A stretch of DNA of 64,000 bases from Reticulascus tulasneorum (Eukaryota; Ascomycota; Sordariomycetes; Glomerellales; Reticulascaceae), in contig LSAX01000008.1 in assembly GCA_001557505.1 (NCBI GenBank), positions 248,001 to 312,000 on the forward strand, given 5' to 3'. A program made the translations under genes and the position numbers. This document shows positions 30,946 to 41,689 of this stretch, one piece after another (positions within the stretch are counted from its first letter, which is position 1; each line of letters begins with the position of its first letter). The notes below the pieces were generated by a model. It was not told where the DNA came from, did no database searches, and worked only from the letters and a program-made list of their open reading frames with translations.

Positions 30946-32193
30946 CCGCGCAGAAGGGAAGCGTCAGCGGGGATGGAGTGATGCAGAATTCATAGAACCG
31001 ATATTCTGTGACGAATTGCTCCAGCATGCAGGCAAGTCATTGTAACTTCGATATGAATTCATAGGCTAAGCTCAATGCCAACAGGTTCATGGCCTAATAC
31101 GAACGTGCCAAATTAACCATACCACATGATATGATTATCCAGTCCTGAAGGCTAGTAACGACATGATGACTACGTGACCCTTGTCTTTTCTTCGGTATGC
31201 TGTGGGGGATGCATGGATAGGGCTGAGTTAGGAGCACAGATGTCATGGCTTTCTCAGTCGCAAGAGTGGGGATATGCAAACTTGTTTTATAAAAAAGACA
31301 AGTCACGTATACATAATTACCCATTCGTCTGTCCAACCAGCGCTTTCTTGCGAGTCGTGGCAGCAATAGGCAAGCGTGTCATGTGGATCACTGAGGTCTC
31401 AGCGTGTACTAGTTTCCAGTCGCGGAGAATTGCGTGGAGTGGGATATCGCCTTACCGAATCGCATGGCTGGGACTTTCATAGAAAGCACTGGGTCTTCTG
31501 CCGCGGACCGGATCGCCGGTGTCCAGTGGAGCCGCCGGGTCTGCAGTTCGTTGGCTCGTCTGTTTTGACAGCTTGTTCGTTGGATCTTGTATGGCAGCTG
31601 AGTCACTGTTTATATTAAATTCTCATGATCAATTCAGTCATATTCTGCCAAGTCATTCTGTGGCCTCTGCGACCAAACGCGGGCCTCTGTTAACTGCACA
31701 TGATGGAGGTGACTGTCTATCAACACGCGTTCGTCGGGGCCTTGCGTAACTCAAGGCAAAACCAGCGCTAGCTGTTGAAAAGTACCCATAGATGGTCTTG
31801 AATCACCCGGACTGGCCCGTAAGTTCCCAGAATTCTCCCCTCGCGCAAGGCTTGGTGGGTGAGCTTGTGACTGGGCTGACTTGTGGCTGTTCCTCAACGC
31901 CCAGTCACATGCCGTAATCTTTTTCGCAGTACAGCTCAGCCGTACCAAAATGGGAACCGTCCCTGGCGCTTGTCCTACTTACAATTTGGTTGTGCCTCTT
32001 TCTTGGCAAACCAAACATCTCACATGCAGGCGCTGGCATTTCGAATTAATTGCGCGTGGCTGGAACTGCTCGGGTTAAATGTCGCGATTCCCAGAAAGCT
32101 TGACAGTATGACGGTCGCACCAAGCGCGGTCCACTTCGACTTGTACTTGGCCGACTTGAGCGAACTGGGTAAACAACTCACGATCGCTCCACG
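30946..32193. other. Intergenic
   Basis: No gene recognised; short frames only on both strands. The last few hundred bases are presumably the promoter of the HET gene. Confidence 0.45.
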
Positions 32194-34233
32194 ATGGGAC
32201 CACGGCGACACAGCTACACTAGATTTTTGGACGATCAGTCCATTCGGCTGCTTCGGATCCTCAAATCACACCCACCCTCAGCCAAGTCGGACCAAACCAA
32301 CGCTACAGCACAAGACAATCGGGCAAAATTACATTTGGAACTTGAGACATATGCCATAGAGTCTCCGCCAAATTACCGAGCACTATCATATACATGGGGT
32401 CCGCCAGAGGAGGGCACACCGCTCTATGCTGCGAGTGACATGGTGCAAATCTTTCTGGACGGCGAGAGGCATCTCGTGTCCCCGAACCTCTTCAATGCTC
32501 TGCTTCAGCTAAACGAGTCTTTTGCTGGCAGCTATTTCTGGGTCGATGCCATCTGTATTAACCAGGCAGACGTGTTCGAGAGGCAATTGCATGTCGCGAT
32601 AATGGACAAAATATACCGCAACGCGGAAGAGGTAATCATATGGCTCGGCAAGGCGAACAGTTCTAGCGAACAAGTGACGCAATTGGTCCGCCACATCTCT
32701 GGGCTGGGAGAGTCCACCTTGCAAAAGTTTGCCTACGACTTCCATCCCGATCAGCTCACCAAACTCGGTCTCCCCGACTTGACTTCCATCATTTGGCCCC
32801 GGTATTTAGAGCTATACGAATTGAGATGGTTCAATCGTGGCTGGGTCATCCAGGAAGTTGTACTTGCGAAACGCGCGGTGGCCTTCTGGGGGCGCTTCAT
32901 GATGACATGGCCAGAGCTGATCGCAGGCTCGAAGATCTTCTTGCCGGATCAGATGCGGAAGACATTCTTCGCCCGGCTGCTGCACGTGGAACATAAGGAC
33001 AATCTTCCATTGGGTAGAAACGCCCTAAGGGTCGGCCTGATTCAAGATGCTTGTTTGCATTGCGACTACGAGTCCCTGCTTATAGTCGAGCTGACCACGG
33101 GGACGCGAGGCTTTGCCTCCCCGGCACACATCCTGGTTCATCTTATGCGTATGGCCAGGGACTTCAGCTGGACTGATACCAGGGACAAAGTCTACTCTCT
33201 ATTGGGGCTCATTCACTACGCTACGGAGATACAGCGACTGCCGAGACTCAGCTTGGAACCAGACTACGGTGCATGCTCAACGCCGGCAACGGTGCTTACG
33301 GCAGCCGCGAGTATCGTTATCAGGAGCAGCAACTATCTGGGTACGATTGCCCAAGTCAGCGACGAGTCATTTCGGGAGATCCCCGGGCTCCCTTCCTGGG
33401 TCCCAGACTATATCAGGGCGCCTAACTTCTCGATGGGGCGTGAAAATCCTTTCGACGCATGTCGCTTTCGTTCCCTTGGGATGCTAGGTTTCAGCATAAA
33501 GAACACATCACTCTTTGTAAAAGGCATTCGAATTGGAACCATGCGAGGGACAGCTGATCCGCAGCAATACACCGATTTTGAAAAGATTGCCGACATGCTC
33601 CTTCTTGCCGCCGATACTCACATGCCGTTGGGCCAAGATCGGGCGGATGTGCTCTGGAGAACAATGATTTGGGATACGTACGGGCACGCCTTTTCGACTG
33701 ACGAACATCCAGCGCCAAGCGCGTTGGCGGAGTCGTTTATTTCTTGGATAGCGTCGACTTGGAGGCAGGGCGGTTCTCCGATGCAGGCAGCCGTGCTAAC
33801 TGCGAGCCCTGGGAGTCCGCAAGAGCCAGATGAGACTCAGTGCTTAGCGCGGTCTGCCCCTGAAATCTCAGTTACTTCCAGAATTCATGCGATAATCGCT
33901 TCGCATTCCAATGGTAGCCGAGACAATCACTTGCCACACCTCATCGATCAGCCGGGGGCAGAGGCAGAGGTATTTACCAGCTTTGCTAGCGGTGTGACTT
34001 GGGCGCAACAGCTCTTCCGAACCGACACTGGATACCTCGGAATGGGCCCAAGGTCGGGTAACATTGACGACGAGGTCTGGGTCATATCAGGATGTCCCTT
34101 CCCAATGACCATTCGGCGTCTAAATGATCCGGGCACATTGTATCATGTCATGGGTAGAGCATATGTGCATGGGGTGATGCACGGGGAGGCAGTGACGGAG
34201 GGGTCGAGATGGGAAGACATATGTTTCGAGTAG
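32194..34233 (+). CDS. Heterokaryon-incompatibility (HET) domain protein
   Basis: An uninterrupted frame of 679 residues starts at MGPRRHSYTRF. The HET domain occupies about residues 60-225 with its signature segments: YRALSYTWGPPEEG, the PNLFNALLQL helix, FWVDAICINQAD, and the EVIIWLGKA block followed later by RWFNRGWVIQEVVLAKRAV. Downstream, DKVYSLLGLIHYA and PSWVPDY are regular features of the long HET-protein C-terminal part (the 6-OR-E/HET-like family). Such proteins can trigger cell death after hyphal fusion between unlike strains; most genome members have no tested role. No intron is needed. No partner gene (NLR or SesA-like) lies directly beside it. Confidence 0.92.
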   Translation: MGPRRHSYTRFLDDQSIRLLRILKSHPPSAKSDQTNATAQDNRAKLHLELETYAIESPPNYRALSYTWGPPEEGTPLYAASDMVQIFLDGERHLVSPNLFNALLQLNESFAGSYFWVDAICINQADVFERQLHVAIMDKIYRNAEEVIIWLGKANSSSEQVTQLVRHISGLGESTLQKFAYDFHPDQLTKLGLPDLTSIIWPRYLELYELRWFNRGWVIQEVVLAKRAVAFWGRFMMTWPELIAGSKIFLPDQMRKTFFARLLHVEHKDNLPLGRNALRVGLIQDACLHCDYESLLIVELTTGTRGFASPAHILVHLMRMARDFSWTDTRDKVYSLLGLIHYATEIQRLPRLSLEPDYGACSTPATVLTAAASIVIRSSNYLGTIAQVSDESFREIPGLPSWVPDYIRAPNFSMGRENPFDACRFRSLGMLGFSIKNTSLFVKGIRIGTMRGTADPQQYTDFEKIADMLLLAADTHMPLGQDRADVLWRTMIWDTYGHAFSTDEHPAPSALAESFISWIASTWRQGGSPMQAAVLTASPGSPQEPDETQCLARSAPEISVTSRIHAIIASHSNGSRDNHLPHLIDQPGAEAEVFTSFASGVTWAQQLFRTDTGYLGMGPRSGNIDDEVWVISGCPFPMTIRRLNDPGTLYHVMGRAYVHGVMHGEAVTEGSRWEDICFE

Positions 34234-34383
34234 CGGTTATTCTCAGTTAGTTGTCCTCGTGATTTGTCACTGCCTAATTTAGCTCTTATCTGTAAGGATT
34301 TTACACGGTAGGGTAGATGACGTTCGATATTTCACACATCTCCGTCATGCCAGGGGTTAGGTATTCAGGGTGACGACAGCGAA

Positions 34384-36228
34384 TCAGAGCTGATGAGTCG
34401 AAGAGCCCCATCCTCCCCGCCGAGAGAAATAAATCGCATACGCTCCGCATGCCGCGTAAATCGAGGTCATGGTGATTAGCATCGGCCACTGGAATTGTGT
34501 GGGCCTAGAAAATATCATGGTTGAGACATATGACAGCATCTCGAACGCGTTCTGAACAGAGGCTTCTGCAGTCGAGAACGCTCCTCGGCCGTCTTCTTCA
34601 ACTTCCTACGGGTTGGTTAGGCATCATGTCAAGTTAGTGGAAGAAATGTGTCATACGTCTTGAATGATATTCTGAATGGCCAAGTCGAAGCCCCAGAGCC
34701 CTACTCGGCTCAAGATGACTCCGCTGACGAGCCCAGTCACAGCCAGGCTAGATGCCGCGCCTCCGGAAGCCCAGTCGTTGATATAACAACCAACCCCAGC
34801 AGTAAGCCATAGTGTTTGCCAAGAAAGGCTCCAAGCTCCAGCGCGAATGCTTCCGACCCGCTTGTTGACCCGAGGCGAGATCCAAGTCGCGCTGAGTTCA
34901 AAGATCGTGCTCACGGTCCGTGCGATGCCGACAGAAAGGGAGTCGTAGCCGACCGCCAGCAAGAAGGCAATCATTCGGCCCGAGAAGGATAATACCGTAA
35001 GATGTAGAAGTGCATACGAAAATGACGGCAAGAATGCGGAATGCCGGAAGTAGAAGGTAATAGAGGGCCACCGAAAGACTTGGGTAATGGATCCGAGCCA
35101 CGAGCGGGCCCGCGACGAATCTGGCTCCCTTAATACATCGTCCTGGCCAGCTGTGGCATCGACTAGAAGATGGTCGGCAACTTTGCTGTTGGAGCGGTGA
35201 TGCAAGCCTGAAACTGATTCGTAAACCTTATTCCAATTTAGTAAACCGAACTATATCTCGCGAGAGCACGGTGTACCTTTGCGATACACGCGTATTCAGT
35301 GACAACGGACATCAACGTCATCAGTAGCGTTGTCCAGATCGCGGCCACAGTTGAAACTTGATCGATGGAGGCGACAAGGAGTGGGCTGATCAGCTTACAC
35401 GATAAGTCAATACGCCGAATCCGGGCGTTTAAAGCTTTCAGTACTGTCAATTAGCGATCATGACATGGGGCTACCAGACTTGCCTTGCCGAGCATGCTCG
35501 TTGCCTTCGGTAATCACGACTACCTAGATTCAGATATTAGTTTATTTCTGTAGAAAACGTACGACGCATCTTACCCAGTCTCTCGTAACAGCGACCGAGT
35601 TCATGACTGCGCAAAGCTTCTCGATGCATGCAAGCAATACAACAGCCGCGAAAAGGCCGTTTCCCAACCATGAGCTGATGCTGTCTATCCGGGCTAAAAC
35701 TAGTAGTATGAGGCAAGAGGCCGCGATGGCGGCTCGTTCACCAACGATCGATACCCTCACAACGACCAGGCGGTTACCTGTGTCAATCCAAAGCCCGACT
35801 GCAGGGGAGAATAGGATTGCTGCGGCGGACCTGGCAAGAGCATACATGGAAATTGGCATCAGCGTGTTGGGGTAGATTGAAGCTAGAAACAGGACGGAAC
35901 CAAACTCGAACAGACGCGAGTTCCAAGTCGAGAGGAAGTGAGAGATGTAGAGACGAGTTGCAAGATTCGTGTCAAGAGGTTGCGAACCAACAAGTCCGCT
36001 GCCTTGGGGGATGTCATCCGGGCCAAGTTCATTGGCCGTTGGTTCAGCAAGTAGAGCCGAGCGTTCATCTGGTCTCGCGGAGCCTGTCATGTCATCATTG
36101 GCTGCCGGTATCACCACAGCCTGGCTGAAGTTAGAGTTTGACAAATAAGACGAGAGCGTCGTAGCCCCGCTACACAGCCGAGACGGGGTGTCATCGGAAT
36201 TTAGAGATGCAAGGAGGATTGCAGTCAT
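34384..36228 (-). CDS. Ferroportin-like (SLC40A) membrane transporter
   Basis: Five exons: 35575-36228, 35484-35523, 35277-35443, 34657-35226, 34384-34605. Introns are 40-51 nt, and phases agree throughout, giving 550 residues. The start at 36228 gives a hydrophilic head, then ATRLYISHFLSTWNSRLFEF, IYPNTLMPISMYALARSAAA, VGLWIDTGNRLVVVRVSIV and AVTRDWVVVI, the N-half of the ferroportin-1 family. Next come ARQVLKALNARIRRIDLSCK, the LISPLLVASID helix, a cytosolic loop, GYDSLSVGIARTVSTIFEL, and GLWGFDLAIQNIIQDEV near the end. Animal ferroportin exports ferrous iron; the fungal relatives are less studied. About ten hydrophobic segments are visible. The 40-nt intron at 35444-35483 has a GC donor (GCAAGT), the only non-GT donor among my models. 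Confidence 0.88.
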
Positions 36229-37182
36229 ATACCTAAGAAGAATCGGCGTTGGGAGAATACCAGTGGTTCTGAAGCGAGCACACGAGTTACAACCCGCAAC
36301 CCCACAGTGGCTTATACCGTCACCGTCGGAGTTTTGACACCACTCGTGGAATTGCTTGGCGGAGCCGAGGCATACACACGTTCGTCCTGAGTAGGTAATT
36401 TGCGAAGATAAAATGCAATATTGAAAATGTCAACAATGAAGGCGAACAGGAAAAATCCAAGTGCCGGACCGTTAAACAAAAAGTGGTTCTTGCTTTAGTG
36501 TGATTTGAGGCTATTGCGAGATAATAAGTTACTGGCAGCTCGGGATTTGTCGCCCGAGGAGAAAACGCGAGGTCACGTGACCTCGATCCGCTAGCCTCGA
36601 CAACATGTGTGGAATCCAGAACAATCCCTTTGTTCATGGACTCTGTCTTGTCTAACAGCGAGTGCTGAGTCGCGGTGCTATCCGCACTCTATCCTAATAG
36701 ATCAGTTCAGCATGATGACGAACTGTATCGATCGATCCGCCCTGCAGTTGACGAACCTAGACTCTTTGAAACACACGGCTGGCGAGGAGTGTGTGGCAGT
36801 GTTTGCAAACGCGCTACGGCAGCACAGCCGCCACTACCTCTGCCAGCTTGTTCCAACAACGGCATAGCGACCAGCCATCCATCCACACTGCCCTCTTGAG
36901 CTGGTGTTAGCCTTGCGCTTCAGGATATGATGCATACTGGTCGCAGCTCTAATTCGCAGGGAGTTCAGGTCAAATCGCACATTGGGGTCGGTGGGAGGAT
37001 TCCCATCCCTGGGACCCCCGTTCGATGATACATACTTGTTATTAATAGGCGCTGCCCCTAGCTATCTTGTCTGCTCCTCGCCGTGCCCTGCTCTTGTTTT
37101 TATTTCTCACCTTCTTGCCTCGCGCCGCTGAGCGGGTTTGAAGCTGTGCCCGATCGTCGATTTTCGGACTGCAGCACTCGCC
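36229..37182. other. Intergenic, divergent promoter region
   Basis: Lies between the diverging ferroportin-like and lectin-like genes, so it probably carries both promoters. No gene recognised. Confidence 0.5.
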
Positions 37183-38644
37183 ATGTCTGAACTCCAGGCA
37201 TACCCACACAGCGACCTTGAAGTCTCGCATCATGGTCAGCATGATTCACATAAAGAGGCATACAACCAATTTAACCAGGCCCCGAACCCGGCGCATCACG
37301 AGTATTACGGCGGGTACCAAGGACTACCACCGATCGATGGCCATGCGAATCCCCAAGCCATACCCGAGAGGAGGATATTGGGTTTGAAGAAGCGCACATT
37401 CATCATCGTTGCCATCGTCGTCGCGCTGGTCATTATTGCCGCAGCCTTGGGAGGTGGTCTGGGAGCGACTTTGGGGAGGAACAAATCTTCGGCGAAGGAG
37501 GAGCCTGACAAGGACCAACCAACTGGGGGGGACAACACTACCACCACTGTACCCTCTCCGCTCGAGCCTCAGTCCAAGCTCGCGGCCGTCAACTATACCG
37601 ACTCGAGCGGCAACACCTGGTACGCCGTCTTCTTTCAGGATCAATACACCGCCCTCATCGCCTCTGTTTACGACCCCGTGACTGCCAAAGATTGGGTTCT
37701 CGCCAACATCACCGCAAGTGTGCCGCAGTCAGGCCAGTCCATTCGTCCCAAGCGCGGCACCCCCATTGCCGCCGCCGCCAACCGCGACACCGGCGACGGC
37801 TTCCAAATCAACCTGTACTACCTTGCTGAGGACAATACGGTCGGCGAGCTGATCACAAGGGACTTAACGGCCGAGACGTGGGAGATTGGCACGCTGCCTC
37901 AGTTGGCCAAGAAGACGGCTCGCGAGGACACCCAGCTTGGTGCTGTCTGGCATCAGTGCAGCACAGATATTTGCGTCAACGCGCCGATGGTCGTCTACCA
38001 AGCCACCGACCAAGCCCTGCTACTTGCGAACGGGAGCGATTGGAGTGACCGACTCGTGTTTAAAGGTTTAACCCAGGGGACGCCGATTGCATTTTTCCCA
38101 TTCGGTCCAGATGGGAACTTTCTACGTGTGAACGCGGACCAATCGGGCACGTTACAGGAGCTGATGTGGGGGGACGGCGTTTTCGGCGTGACGGGATACT
38201 GGTATGGTGAGTAACGGTTCCTCTGCGCGAAGGTGCCTGGTTTCCGTGTCCAGCCCGAGTTCCGCTTCGTTTCTCGGGTAATCGTTGTTAACCAAAATTA
38301 TTGCAGGCTCTCAACTCTCGGTAAACACCCCGCCACGGTCACAGCTCGCGGGAACTGCATTCGGCGATGAAGGATGGGGTAATATCTTCATGGCACAGCT
38401 CAACCCTAACGGGACCTTGTCGACCCATTGGTGGAACCAGCGGATCTGGAACACGAACGGCACGCCGACCATGTCGAACCCGGACGACGCTGCATTTCGC
38501 TTCTCTAGTATTGCGATAAACCACGACATGCGGTTCTACGGCATTGTCGGCGGGAAAATTCTCGAGTATGACATTGACAGGGCCTACCCGTTATCATGGT
38601 CGTGGGTGAGCGAGGTCAAGGGCCCGCAACTACCCTCAAGATGA
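37183..38644 (+). CDS. Membrane-anchored fucose-specific-lectin-like protein
   Basis: Two exons (37183-38206, 38307-38644) with GTGAGT...TTGCAG borders; codon GGC is split and the product is 453 residues. ATG at 37183 (MSELQAYPHSD) is preferred to an earlier in-frame position because of its context and the following typical cytosolic head. Residues about 1-70 are hydrophilic with Pro/Tyr/His. Residues about 72-96 form one transmembrane helix (IIVAIVVALVIIAAALGGGL), followed by a Thr/Pro linker. The extracellular part resembles the six-bladed propeller of fungal fucose lectins: LAAVNYTDSSGNTWYAVFFQ, INLYYLAEDNTVGELI, LGAVWHQCS, GTAFGDEGWGNIFMAQLN. Such type II membrane proteins with a lectin-like propeller are common in Pezizomycotina. 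Sugar binding is not shown. Confidence 0.8.
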
Positions 38645-40160
38645 ACTCTCGTCATCAGACGATCTTACTAGACGGCCAGTCGGGTGGCCAGAGGGCCATG
38701 CTGCAGCATTGCCAGACAGCTAGTGATGGTAGCTATCGCAGAGCGCACCAAGCATAGCAAGACCCCCGCCTGAATCCCTCCTCGTTCGTCCACCCTTGGC
38801 CTTGAACACGGACTCACCGTGGGCGGAGAACCGCAACAAGTGTAATGGCGAAAACGCTGCACATAGTTCGAGAAAGAGGACGTCGATGAGAGTCTCTAGG
38901 TATCGCTATCCTATCCCTCATTCACGCTGCATCAGCGTGTTCAGCCCCAAGATTTGATCGCAGCGTAGGAAAATTGTTCACATGCCATGGAGGCATGAGA
39001 CAAGTTTGTTGCAGCCTCGGACTTGGGAGCCTCAGAATCAAGTTGACGACGAGCGCTGAAGGCGAAACAATGAGCCAGAAGGATGGCTCAGGTGTATAGG
39101 TTTATGGGAAATAAACACCGAGATGCAATCGCGAGGAGAAGCTCGCCGGGTCAAAACAGGTAGATAATAAACAATAACGATATACCTACCTACCTCTATG
39201 CATTCCCGAACAAGCATCGCCTGCAGAGCCAAATGGCAGCTCTTGCGCGTGACATAGGCTTACTTTATCATTTGTGCTTATCAGAACTTCATGCGTTTCG
39301 CGAGATCCGGGGAACATGTGGGGGGGCGCGGTTATTCAATCCTCGGCTATTGAGAACAAAGACATCATCAGTCAGCGTTAAACGTGCGAATAAGGTTTCT
39401 TTTTGCCGTAATGTCCCGCCTTGCCATACAAAAGGCCCTGCAGCCGCAAAACCCAAAATCAACGACACTCGCGCACCACCCGTAGCCCAGATGCCGCTGG
39501 AACACGGATATGTAACGCCACCTTCCTATCTCTTCAGCACACCCTTTGGCCTATTAACAATCATGAGCCGTGTGGTCCACTCGTCTTGGACGATGGTTCA
39601 TAGCACCAGGAACCCCACACGGCCGATAATGCTTGACAGAATCCCGATTCAGGCCAGATTACGCTCATCTGACAATCTCAGCTACTACACAGCCGTCAGT
39701 ATCGCTGCCATGCCCTGAAATTATTCACTGTAAGGTCAGCCCTGTGCTGTACCAATGGCTCGATGGTTCTCCCTCCGGCCGCTAGTTCCGACCTACGTAG
39801 ACTAAATCTCATTGAGATGGCAGCCCCCGTCAAATAATCTTATGGCAGCAGGGAAACTTGGAATGGCAATGGCCGCTAGGAATACAGGATTATGATTAGA
39901 TGGTGCCAACTGGACTTAACAATATACGTACTGTAATCGGCCCAGGTTTAATCTTTGAGGCTGTTGGCTGTTGGTCGAGCCGCTGTCTGTCTGCACAAGC
40001 TCCGGCTACATATCGGCGTGCCAGTTTCATCCCTCAGCTACCCAACGCGAACATCCGCCAACTTGGCCGTTATACTTGATAACTACCTTATTCTAACTCC
40101 AAACAAAAATAAGTCTCGCGTAGACGGACTCATCCAAAGCCCACTGCACACATCGATTCC
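38645..40160. other. Intergenic, no gene recognised
   Basis: A 161-codon plus frame at 39233-39718 lacks motifs and has uneven composition; I do not call it. The stretch leads into the decayed FAD-enzyme relic. Confidence 0.4.
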
Positions 40161-40164
40161 AATC

Positions 40165-40480
40165 ATGATCTCTCAAAGGCTGCCCCCATCGCTCCACCCC
40201 TGACTCAAGTTCCTGTCGATGCAGACAATGCTCTATCCCCACCGCTCCATGATGATGAGTCCGGATTTCGCTTAGCCATCATCAGCGTAGGCATCACCGG
40301 CTCATCCGCAGCCTTTCACGTACATCGGCAATCCCAGTCGCCGCATTAAACGCCGTTCTCAACCTCCATCACTATCTAAGAAGCAGAATCTCGAGTTGGC
40401 GGTCAGATTGAAACCAGATAACTTATCCCCGAAAATATGACGACCAGCCGGAGAAGGCACTAGAAGCGGGAGCTCCGTAA
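40165..40480 (+). pseudogene. Relic of a FAD-dependent oxidoreductase (prenylcysteine-oxidase-like N-terminus)
   Basis: GFRLAIISVGITGSSAAFHV at 40264-40323 is a damaged dinucleotide-binding motif (family pattern AIIGAGITGSS), and about 90 bp on, in a shifted frame, EAESRVGGQIETR matches the Rossmann-domain RVGGR-type motif. Stops surround both. The two changes in the first motif (Gly to Ser, Ala to Val) are C:G to T:A transitions. The rest of an enzyme is missing. Confidence 0.5.
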
Positions 40481-40897
40481 TTACTCGAAGAGGACTGCTG
40501 CCTTAATTCCACCATAAATAACACCGGACCTGGTCGCATGAACGGTCAGATGCCTTAAACAAGGGCCCCCCCAGTCCCCCAGATTGTGGCGGGGCTGTAT
40601 CCATCTTTCGCTACGTCACTCCTTCTCTTTGTTAACGAGATCTTGATTTAGAACACTGCTGCATATTCGAGCCTGTAGACATGTGGTTGTGGAAAACTAA
40701 ATCGCCAACAAAGCTTGGTCCACAGGGTGTCTCTACACTGCAAGCAGCGTCTCAATCTTCGTCTTCTGAGCACGAAAAGGCAGTAGTATGTGTCATATCA
40801 CGGACAAACAGATTTTAGTGTGCTTGGGGTATTAGCGAATTAATATTATGTCCACTCTGTCTATATAGTCATGCGTCTTTAGCTATTCATTCCATCT

Positions 40898-41689
40898 TTA
40901 TGAGCGGGCAAGGCCCCGCGCAAACTTTCCACCACCCCTCATCATAAGACCTGGTGTCGGTATAGGTGTTGATGTTGATACCGAAGTTGGTGCTGGTGCC
41001 GGGGATGGCTCAGCGGAAGCATCATACCACTGGTACACGCTCAACCGGCTCGCGCCGCCACAGGAGGCTGCCGCATCGCCCACGCACGGCATGCTGCATT
41101 CCGTCTCTGGTGCAGGAAGCGCGCTCTCCTCCAGCGCGTGCCCGCAGTAGCATTCGCTCATGTACTCGGCGCCAAAGACGAGGAAGCCTCGATTCCGGCA
41201 GAAGTCTCCACAAGCCACGATCGTCATCTCCGTGCCGTCGACCACAGCGCCGCCGGTCAAGGCCCGAGTCCCGTTCCCCTCTGTATGGCAACCCAAATAC
41301 TCAATATCCGTGACGACCGGTGTGTCAACTGGTGTTTCGACTGGTGGCTCGGGGGAAAGGCCGTACAGGCTTAGATGGCCGCCGCCACCGCCGCACGTCT
41401 CGTTGGAGGCCCCGGCGCAAGGCACATTGCACTGCGAGGAGAAAGTAGCAAAGGATCCGATAGTGAGCTGGTTGCCACAGTAGCACTCGCCGCCATACTC
41501 GGTGCCCCAGATCGAGAAAGACAAATCCGTGCAGTACGTGGCGCAGATAGCAGTGGTGAGGTTACCGAAGTCGTAGTAGAGGGAACCGGTGAGAGCGCGC
41601 GAAGTCGAACCCTCTGTGTAACAACCGTAGTATGTCTGGGCCAGCGCGGCAGGGAGCAGGGCAGAGACAAGAGTCAGGAGGCGGGCCAT
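40898..41689 (-). CDS. Secreted protein with two WSC domains
   Basis: The start at 41689 gives a signal peptide (MARLLTLVSALLPAALA); an in-frame ATG at 41815 would bury it, so the shorter 263-residue product is preferred. WSC domain 1 (about residues 20-110) has YYGCYTEG, ICATYCTDLSFSIWGTEYG, ECYCGNQL and CAGASNETCGGGGG. Domain 2 (about 130-215) repeats the layout with YLGCHTEG, GDFCRNRGFLVFGAEYMS, ECYCGHAL and CVGDAAASCGGASRLSVY. A Pro/Thr/Ser-rich tail follows. WSC domains bind carbohydrate, often at the cell wall or fused to wall enzymes. No transmembrane helix or clear GPI signal ends this protein, so it is likely secreted or wall-associated. Confidence 0.9.
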   Translation of the reverse strand: MARLLTLVSALLPAALAQTYYGCYTEGSTSRALTGSLYYDFGNLTTAICATYCTDLSFSIWGTEYGGECYCGNQLTIGSFATFSSQCNVPCAGASNETCGGGGGHLSLYGLSPEPPVETPVDTPVVTDIEYLGCHTEGNGTRALTGGAVVDGTEMTIVACGDFCRNRGFLVFGAEYMSECYCGHALEESALPAPETECSMPCVGDAAASCGGASRLSVYQWYDASAEPSPAPAPTSVSTSTPIPTPGLMMRGGGKFARGLARS

